Shown here piece after piece: positions 1-5,009 of a stretch of 14,803 nt of DNA. The notes beneath the pieces were generated by a model. That model saw only the letters and a list, made by a program, of their open reading frames with translations. It ran no database searches and was not told the DNA's origin. The DNA is from Tolumonas sp008015085. Its GTDB lineage: Bacteria > Pseudomonadota > Gammaproteobacteria > Enterobacterales > Aeromonadaceae. Each line of letters opens with the position of its first letter. Within the stretch, counting starts at the first letter, position 1. The stretch covers positions 1-14,803 of the forward strand of contig JAJUJX010000024.1 in assembly GCA_029265125.1 (NCBI GenBank), written 5' to 3'. A program made the position numbers and the translations under genes.

Positions 1-1
1 C

Positions 2-1528
2 CGTGGCGGGCTGCTCAGCCGTATTGAACTCAATGAGCAGCTCCTCACCCGACATCATTATACGCAGGGGCTGGAAAGCCGCCGTGATACCGGGTTACTG
101 CAGACTTTATTTCAGTATGACGAGCAGGGCCGCTTAACCGATCAACGGTTAAAACTTGCTCGTCCGGCGCCATTTGCTTTCACTGCACAGCGCCGTTATC
201 ACTACGATGAGCTCGGCAATTTAAGCAAACTCGAAGACAGCCACAAAGGCACCCGTGAGTTTTTCTATGACCCGCTTGACCGTCTGACACAGGTGCGTGT
301 TGCCGTTGAAGAGTTCTTCAGCCATGATGCGGCGGGTAATCTGCTCAGCCAGTTTGCCAAAAAAACACAGGCTGCGGAAACAACCGGTAATCGGTTGCAG
401 TTCCAGGGCGACCGTCATTTTGAATATGACGGCTTCGGTAACCTGATTGCCGAGAAACGCGGCAAAGGCCAGCAGCTCGTCACCCGTTATCAGTATGACT
501 GCCAGCACCGCCTCATTAAGCTCGAAAAATATGACGGCACCATTGCGGAATATAAATACGATGCCTTTGGCCGCCGAATTGAAAAACAGGTGTCGCACTC
601 ACAGGCTGAACCGGATGCTCTGAACTCAAATGTCGTTCCGCTTATTCAGGCAGCACCATCAAAAACAGTCACTGAGAAAACCACCTTTCTGTGGCAGGCC
701 AACCGCCTGATTGCTGAAACCAACCACAAAGAAAACTACCGCAGTTTTATCTATGAACCCGGCACCTACAAGCCACTGGCCCAGCTGGAAGGCAAAGGCA
801 AAATCGCAGAGGTTTATTACTACCACCTCGACCATCTCGGTACGCCGCAAGAACTGACGAACACAAATGGCAAACTGGTTTGGGCAGTGCAATACCGCGC
901 CTATGGCAATGTCGTCAGAACCATCGCCAACGAAATCGAGGCACCTCTGCGGTTTCAGGGGCAGTATTTTGATGCAGAGAGCGGTTTACATTACAACCGC
1001 CACCGCTATTATCAACCGGAGACCGGGCGTTTTCTGACCCCCGACCCCATCAAGCTGGCTGGTGGACTGAATAACTACCAGTATGTGCCCAACCCGGTGA
1101 ACTGGGTGGATCCGCTGGGGTTGGCAAATAAAAAATGTGGTGATGATAATAAGAATTACGATCAGCAAGAAAGTGATGGAAATATCCCTCCAGCACTTCA
1201 AGAAAGTGTTATATCTGAAACATCCAGGAGACGAGCAATTAGAAAAGCACAACAACATGCTCAGGTTCCCAGAGAGTCAAAAGGTGGGCAAGTTATTAAC
1301 CACAATGACCTTAACATAGAGAGCAGAGGGATTAACCATGCACAAAATCAAGCTGACGGAGCAAAAAACCTGGGAAGATTGGATCCATATTCCAAAGCAT
1401 ACTATATGGATCATCCTGATGGTCACCATCATCAAATAGGACCCAATTTTCCCGAACATCACAGCAAACCTCACGTCCATGCTGTAAACTCCAAGGGATT
1501 AAAACTGATTATTACATATAAGAAATGA
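2..1528 (+). CDS. Rhs-family polymorphic toxin, C-terminal part (5' end outside window)
   Basis: The reading frame is open from base 2, so the gene starts upstream; 508 residues are visible. Several YD repeats come first (e.g. YDEQGRL, YHYDELGNL, YDGFGNL, YKYDAFGRR). The conserved Rhs core follows: YYYHLDHLGTPQELT at about residue 272, then FQGQYFDAESGLHYNRHRYY and GRFLTPDPI near 317-349, ending with NPVNWVDPLGL at residues 364-374. In the Rhs family the core forms a shell around the toxin tip, and autoproteolysis occurs just after the DPxGL motif; Asp348 and Asp370 fit the paired aspartates described for that cleavage. The last 134 residues (375-508) are a variable tip, described separately. 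Such proteins are typically delivered by type VI secretion or act in contact-dependent killing; no secretion gene is visible here. The core is GC-richer than the tip and the downstream genes, the usual sign of tip exchange. Confidence 0.95.
   Translation, partial: RGGLLSRIELNEQLLTRHHYTQGLESRRDTGLLQTLFQYDEQGRLTDQRLKLARPAPFAFTAQRRYHYDELGNLSKLEDSHKGTREFFYDPLDRLTQVRVAVEEFFSHDAAGNLLSQFAKKTQAAETTGNRLQFQGDRHFEYDGFGNLIAEKRGKGQQLVTRYQYDCQHRLIKLEKYDGTIAEYKYDAFGRRIEKQVSHSQAEPDALNSNVVPLIQAAPSKTVTEKTTFLWQANRLIAETNHKENYRSFIYEPGTYKPLAQLEGKGKIAEVYYYHLDHLGTPQELTNTNGKLVWAVQYRAYGNVVRTIANEIEAPLRFQGQYFDAESGLHYNRHRYYQPETGRFLTPDPIKLAGGLNNYQYVPNPVNWVDPLGLANKKCGDDNKNYDQQESDGNIPPALQESVISETSRRRAIRKAQQHAQVPRESKGGQVINHNDLNIESRGINHAQNQADGAKNLGRLDPYSKAYYMDHPDGHHHQIGPNFPEHHSKPHVHAVNSKGLKLIITYKK
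1124..1525 (+). other. Rhs C-terminal toxin tip, His-rich, probable HNH/EndoVII-type nuclease
   Basis: This is the 134-residue domain after the DPLGL cleavage junction. It has a polar leader, a basic SRRRAIRKAQQHA segment (tip residues 34-46), then a striking histidine cluster at tip residues 97-119 with DHPDGHHH, PEHH and KPHVH. Eight of these 23 residues are histidine. A basic R-x-A-x-R-x-A-K-like helix followed by D-H-x-x-GH and P-H-hydrophobic-H resembles Rhs tips predicted to have an HNH/endonuclease VII fold, including the Tox-HNH-EHHH class. Nuclease activity is an inference from motif shape, not a demonstrated match. The DNA becomes abruptly AT-rich from about 1125, consistent with a swapped cassette. 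Confidence 0.6.
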
Positions 1529-1538
1529 GAACTTATTC

Positions 1539-2111
1539 ATGACAATATACATTGCTAGAGAAGAAAGTTTAGTTGATCACAATGAGATAAAAATAAATAC
1601 TTACCTTGCCGTTTACCAAAATACATCCGGAGACTTAGGCTTCGATTATAACACAGAATTTAACAGTACTATTAATTTGGAAAAAGCTTATTATTTTTCA
1701 CTAAAAAAAGGTGTAATCAGAGACTGCCGTAAACTTGATTTGGCATCAACCATGAAGATGGATATAAATAACGGCGCTTTCATTTTTTTCAACCCCAATG
1801 ACGATTTTGAACAACAAGCCAAAGAATTTGAGCAACATTTAATTATAACAAAAAAAAACACATTATTAGAAAAACACAATAGACCAATATTGAAAAATAA
1901 AACCCCAAGTTTAATAAAATTCCACATAGATAGTGCATTCAATATCATCGAGTTTAAAAAGCTACTATCTTCTTGCGACTGCTGCTTTCAAACTAAATTT
2001 AGTGAATACGGACTTTACTTCAAAATCTATGCGTTACAAGAAATAAATTTCTCATACATATTCGGCACAGAGCATAGAATTACAGAAATAAAAGAATTAC
2101 CTTGCCAGTGA
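1539..2111 (+). CDS. Candidate immunity protein to the Rhs toxin tip (unrecognised family)
   Basis: A 190-residue protein beginning 10 bases after the Rhs stop codon and therefore probably co-transcribed with it. It has no signal peptide and no obvious membrane segment, so it is predicted cytosolic, as expected for an antidote to a nuclease. It has a cysteine-rich patch, SSCDCCFQT, around residues 153-161 and many aromatic residues. The DNA is strongly AT-rich, like the toxin tip and unlike the chromosomal genes to the right. The position directly behind a polymorphic toxin tip is the usual place for the cognate immunity gene. That role is inferred from position only; I do not recognise the family. 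The ribosome binding site before ATG 1539 is weak, which may indicate translational coupling to the Rhs stop. Confidence 0.7.
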   Translation: MTIYIAREESLVDHNEIKINTYLAVYQNTSGDLGFDYNTEFNSTINLEKAYYFSLKKGVIRDCRKLDLASTMKMDINNGAFIFFNPNDDFEQQAKEFEQHLIITKKNTLLEKHNRPILKNKTPSLIKFHIDSAFNIIEFKKLLSSCDCCFQTKFSEYGLYFKIYALQEINFSYIFGTEHRITEIKELPCQ

Positions 2112-2183
2112 GATCGCCCTGTGTTCTTTTAGGTTCGTAACTATACACACATGTAAAATATTAAACCAAACGATTCATCCACA

Positions 2184-2576
2184 ATGAAAACCAAGATAAT
2201 AAACGCAAAAATAAAAACTCATCCTTGCTTTGCAAGGATAAATTACACCACGAAAACTCCATGGGTAATATATATAGATATTCCAGATATTTTTAGTTTT
2301 TCTGCTGAAGGAAATGATTTATTTGAAGCATTACAGATAGCAAGAAATGAAGCATCCAAAGTCGGATTAACTTTGTTATGTAATGGCGCTCGATTAAACG
2401 TTTATCCATCACCCATGATGAGGAGCATGGGAGGAGCAGCAATGGCTTATACATTAACGCTTGGAGAACAAGCACAAAGAAAGAATGTTGTTTGTATATT
2501 TGATAATACCGAAGAACCTATATCAACCCCAAAAGAACAAGACGAATTTTACCAAAGATGGTTAAAATCATTATAA
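2184..2576 (+). CDS. Second Rhs-linked small protein, possible immunity protein (unrecognised)
   Basis: A 130-residue predicted cytosolic protein, 72 bases after the first candidate immunity gene and on the same strand. Features visible: a beta-rich start (CFARINYTTK, PWVIYIDIPDIFSFSAEG), a central helix (LFEALQIARNEASKVG), a conserved-looking motif LNVYPSPMMRSMGGAAMAY at about residues 71-89, and a C-terminal EQDEFYQRWLKSL. I have a vague impression of similar short proteins beside Rhs genes but cannot name a family. It could be the true cognate antidote, an orphan antidote kept from an earlier tip, or an unrelated cargo gene. It is AT-rich like its upstream neighbour. A strong terminator lies directly downstream, so it is probably the last gene of the Rhs transcript. 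Confidence 0.65.
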   Translation: MKTKIINAKIKTHPCFARINYTTKTPWVIYIDIPDIFSFSAEGNDLFEALQIARNEASKVGLTLLCNGARLNVYPSPMMRSMGGAAMAYTLTLGEQAQRKNVVCIFDNTEEPISTPKEQDEFYQRWLKSL

Positions 2577-2584
2577 AAAAGCGA

Positions 2585-2613
2585 AAAAATGCCGCTAACT
2601 TAGCGGCATTTTT
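2585..2613. terminator. Bidirectional intrinsic terminator closing the Rhs module
   Basis: A perfect 13-bp inverted repeat (2585-2597 and 2601-2613) with a three-base loop. The arms end in A5 and T5, so each strand has a U tract after the GC-rich ATGCCGCTA stem. It lies between the + strand gene ending at 2576 and the - strand gene ending at 2640 and can serve both. Confidence 0.9.
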
Positions 2614-2639
2614 CTAACTATCTGGCGATCAGCGAAGTA

Positions 2640-3044
2640 TTAACCCGCCGCATCAACCACTGCATAGCTTTTCATGACATCGCCATCAAACTTCAGTTCA
2701 ACAACTTTTTCTGCCTTAGAAGTGTCGTTACCCAGTGCTTTAGCAATACCAGTAATAGTGCTCAGTTTGCTGTTTACGCTGTCCATATCATACGTCCAGA
2801 CATCCAGCGAATCTTCAGTGGAGGTCGATTTTGGCTCGCCCAGTTTCTCTTTCACCTGAGTTTTAGTGGTTACATTTTCCTGAAACTTGGTTTTCAGCAG
2901 TGCAGTCACCGCCTGATCTGTCGATAAACCAGAATCTTTAGAGCTGCTTACTGCGGTTGCAGTTTCAGTCACAGCATCCAACAAGCCGGCGTTTGCAACA
3001 CCAGCCATAACAAGCATAGATCCCGCTAAAATTATTTTTTTCAT
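2640..3044 (-). CDS. Periplasmic BamE/SmpA-like small protein
   Basis: A 134-residue protein with a clear Sec signal peptide: MKK, a hydrophobic core, and a signal peptidase I site after VANA (residue 19). There is no lipobox cysteine, so it is predicted to be soluble in the periplasm. The mature part has a Ser/Thr-rich stretch and then a pattern typical of the BamE/OmlA-like fold: NVTTKTQVKEKLGEP near residues 57-71, DVWTYDM around 81-87, and VVELKFDGDVMKSYAV near the end. True BamE is an outer-membrane lipoprotein of the Bam complex; this protein shares only the domain pattern and lacks the anchor, so it should not be called BamE. The start at 3044 is supported by the signal peptide and an upstream GGGAAA. 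It stands alone, with its own promoter and a shared terminator downstream. Confidence 0.75.
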   Translation of the reverse strand: MKKIILAGSMLVMAGVANAGLLDAVTETATAVSSSKDSGLSTDQAVTALLKTKFQENVTTKTQVKEKLGEPKSTSTEDSLDVWTYDMDSVNSKLSTITGIAKALGNDTSKAEKVVELKFDGDVMKSYAVVDAAG

Positions 3045-3091
3045 ATACTTTTCCCAGTTAAATTATCCAGGCTCAGAAAAAAGCCGCCGCA

Positions 3092-3120
3092 AATGTATAG
3101 AATTCGTTCCGATTGGTCAA
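3092..3120 (-). promoter_or_regulatory. Putative sigma70 promoter of the BamE-like gene
   Basis: Read on the - strand, TTGACC (3115-3120) is followed by a 17-base spacer and TACATT (3092-3097); TATACA at 3094-3099 is an alternative -10 with a 15-base spacer. It lies about 50 bases upstream of the start codon at 3044. Identified by eye only. Confidence 0.5.
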
Positions 3121-3166
3121 TTATTTGCAAAAATTTCAGCATCTATGCGATGCAAAGAGGCATTCA

Positions 3167-3412
3167 ATGCGAAGAACAAAGTTACTGGTTCCTCTTCCTT
3201 GGTTAATACTTGATATGTTTGGCATTCTGCTTGTCATGTGGGGCGGCACAGAATATTTCGGTTGGATACATCTATGGCCCCAGGCATGGCAATACCCTTA
3301 TTATGAATTGCTGCTGATGATGGTTGGCTTTTTCATGATGACGCCCTACCAGATTTTGTTGTTGATGGCGGTTATGCGCCGGATCCAGGATGTCAAAAAG
3401 ATGCAGCAGTAA
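3167..3412 (+). CDS. Small inner-membrane protein with two helices, possibly DUF1418 (YbjC-like)
   Basis: I place the start at ATG 3167, because AAGAGG sits at ideal distance before it and the residues encoded upstream (from a TTG at 3113) look non-coding. The product is 81 residues: a short basic N-terminus (MRRTKLL), a first hydrophobic segment at about 8-24, an aromatic-rich loop (WIHLWPQAWQYPYY), a second hydrophobic segment at about 44-66, and a basic tail (RRIQDVKKMQQ). The size and two-helix layout recall the DUF1418/YbjC family, which has no established function; this assignment is tentative. The cytoplasmic-side charge pattern suggests both ends are inside the cell. It is transcribed away from the BamE-like gene and has no close partner on its own strand. 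Confidence 0.6.
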   Translation: MRRTKLLVPLPWLILDMFGILLVMWGGTEYFGWIHLWPQAWQYPYYELLLMMVGFFMMTPYQILLLMAVMRRIQDVKKMQQ

Positions 3413-3542
3413 TAGATCTGTGACACACCATGCTCACAACCCTCTGGACACCGCAGTGCCTACAGTGCACAGTGTTTTTTGACAACATGCGCGATCTCAC
3501 CGCAGTCCGGATCGGCTGCTCGCTGTAATAAAGGGCGTTGAA

Positions 3543-4229
3543 ATGAAAAAGAACAAACCGATTACCACTGAAGATATTCTGATTAAGCTCTGTAATTCAG
3601 TAAAAAACGTATTATCCACGGCAGCTCAGACGCCGATTGATTACTCCCCGATGATCCAGCGGATCAGCAAAACCAGTCTGAAACCAGATATTGGATGTTT
3701 TGTACTGTTTGATGGTGCATTTTCCGGACTGGTAGTTATCAATTTCACCGCAGACGCCGCACTGGAAGTTTATCAAAGCTACCTGATGCAGATGGGGATT
3801 CCAAAAGAAGAACTCGCTACCCAGCATACCTCCGATGAGGTTGGCAACGTAATGGGCGAGCTGATGAACCAGATCCTTGGTGATTTTACCGGTAAAGTCA
3901 GTCACGAACTCAAAACCCACATTACGCAAAGCCAGCCCAAAATGCTGACTATCAACAAGCAGGTTCTGCTCTCTATTGATACCAATCTGGATCGTCCGCA
4001 GGCCCGCCGCGTCTCTTTCTATACCGGAAAGAACAATATTTTTTATCTGGAACTGGCCATTGATCGTACCGAATTCATTCAGCTACATGAATTTGAAGCC
4101 GAAAAAGAACTTGATCCTGATGCGATTCTGGCTGCAGAGGCTTCCCGGCAGGAAAATTCAGAATCAACAGAGACATTTACTAACAATAATAGCGATTCGG
4201 ATGATCTGCTGGCGTCACTCGGCCTATAA
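3543..4229 (+). CDS. DUF3334 family protein with CheX-like motif and CheZ-like tail
   Basis: A 228-residue cytosolic protein with a good AAAGGG site before ATG 3543. It resembles the uncharacterised DUF3334 proteins of Vibrio, Shewanella and Aeromonas relatives. Residues 10-185 look like an alpha/beta domain. The segment NVMGELMNQILGDFTG (about 102-117) contains Glu106-x-x-Asn109 followed by Gly113, the arrangement used by CheC/CheX-type CheY-P phosphatases. After an acidic, Ser/Asn-rich linker (about 187-219) the protein ends in DDLLASLGL (220-228), very close to the CheZ C-terminal peptide (VDDLLDSLGF in E. coli) that tethers CheY. A role in dephosphorylating a CheY-like response regulator is therefore plausible, but this is inference. 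No chemotaxis gene is adjacent, and the gene appears to be monocistronic. Confidence 0.75.
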   Translation: MKKNKPITTEDILIKLCNSVKNVLSTAAQTPIDYSPMIQRISKTSLKPDIGCFVLFDGAFSGLVVINFTADAALEVYQSYLMQMGIPKEELATQHTSDEVGNVMGELMNQILGDFTGKVSHELKTHITQSQPKMLTINKQVLLSIDTNLDRPQARRVSFYTGKNNIFYLELAIDRTEFIQLHEFEAEKELDPDAILAAEASRQENSESTETFTNNNSDSDDLLASLGL

Positions 4230-4256
4230 CTAGCCCTCTCATCCTATCGATCATTG

Positions 4257-4288
4257 GGGCTATGCTGCAGTCTGTGATAACATAGCCC
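4257..4288 (+). repeat. Inverted repeat in the engB upstream region
   Basis: GGGCTATG (4257-4264) and CATAGCCC (4281-4288) form a perfect 8-bp inverted repeat around a 16-base spacer, about 30 bases before the engB start. The T6 run at 4297-4302 is too far from the stem for a standard terminator. It may be an operator, a hairpin in the engB leader, or a weak end signal for the DUF3334 gene. Confidence 0.5.
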
Positions 4289-4318
4289 GCAAATCATTTT
4301 TTAGTCAGGACTGCGATT

Positions 4319-4951
4319 TTGGATACCCCGCTGCTGAATTTCCGTAAGGTGCATTTTGTTACCAGTGCACCAGACATTCGTCATCTGCCTAACGACGGTG
4401 GTATTGAGATCGCATTTGCCGGTCGTTCCAATGCAGGTAAATCATCTGCACTGAACGCCCTGACAGAGCAGCGTCAGCTGGCTCGTACCAGTAAAACACC
4501 AGGGCGAACTCAGTTAATCAACCTGTTTGAACTGGAACCAGGAAAACGGCTGGTCGATTTGCCTGGTTACGGTTATGCGCAAGTGCCGCTGGATATGAAA
4601 CTCAAGTGGCAGGCATCCCTGTCTGAATATCTGCAACGCCGGGAATCGCTGAAAGCACTGGTATTGCTGATGGATATCCGTCATCCACTGAAAGATCTCG
4701 ACCTGCAGATGCTGGAATGGGCTTCTAACAGTGACCTGAAAATCCTGGTATTACTGACCAAAGCAGACAAACTGAATCCAGGTCCACGTAAAAATGTGGT
4801 GCAGCAGGTGCGTAAAGCAACGACCGTTTTCGGTGATAATGTTCATGTCGAAGCATTCTCATCACTGAAAGGGATCGGGGTTGAGCCAGTGATCAAAATC
4901 TTGTCTGAATGGTATCAGGCTGATTACCCTGAACATGTCGACGAAGAGTAA
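4319..4951 (+). CDS. engB: Ribosome biogenesis GTP-binding protein EngB/YihA
   Basis: A 210-residue essential-type GTPase that acts in the cytosol in assembly of the large ribosomal subunit. All G motifs are present: G1 GRSNAGKSS (35-43), a TPGRTQ switch I region (60-65), G3 DLPGYG (80-85), G4 TKAD (147-150) and G5-like SSLK (181-184). The sequence follows E. coli YihA closely from SAPDIRHLP onward. The start is a TTG at 4319: CAGGA lies eight bases before it, there is no in-frame ATG nearby, and the N-terminus then matches the family length. A TTG start may keep expression low. It is convergent with polA, with only 58 bases between the two stop codons. The yihA-polA neighbourhood is also seen in E. 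coli, but there the Spot 42 RNA gene lies between them; it is not present here. Confidence 0.96.
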   Translation: MDTPLLNFRKVHFVTSAPDIRHLPNDGGIEIAFAGRSNAGKSSALNALTEQRQLARTSKTPGRTQLINLFELEPGKRLVDLPGYGYAQVPLDMKLKWQASLSEYLQRRESLKALVLLMDIRHPLKDLDLQMLEWASNSDLKILVLLTKADKLNPGPRKNVVQQVRKATTVFGDNVHVEAFSSLKGIGVEPVIKILSEWYQADYPEHVDEE

Positions 4952-4965
4952 ATAATACAGATAAG

Positions 4966-4993
4966 AAAGCCGGCACATTTGACCGGCTTTTTT
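4966..4993. terminator. Bidirectional terminator between engB and polA
   Basis: The stem AAAGCCGG (4966-4973) pairs with CCGGCTTT (4983-4990) across a nine-base loop and is followed by more T residues to 4993. The left arm begins in A residues, so it can also act on the polA transcript from the other strand. Confidence 0.85.
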
Positions 4994-5009
4994 GATCCTG
5001 TGTTTGATC

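Noticed and set aside
221..1480. Several open frames antisense to the Rhs gene
   Set aside because: They are opposite a clearly coding YD-repeat and tip region and have no ribosome binding sites or recognisable domains.
3479..3484. Perfect TTGACA -35 hexamer upstream of the DUF3334 gene
   Set aside because: No acceptable -10 lies 15-19 bases downstream, so it was not called a promoter.
4952..5009. Spot 42 (spf) RNA between engB and polA
   Set aside because: In E. coli spf lies here, but the gap is only 58 bases and holds just the shared terminator.
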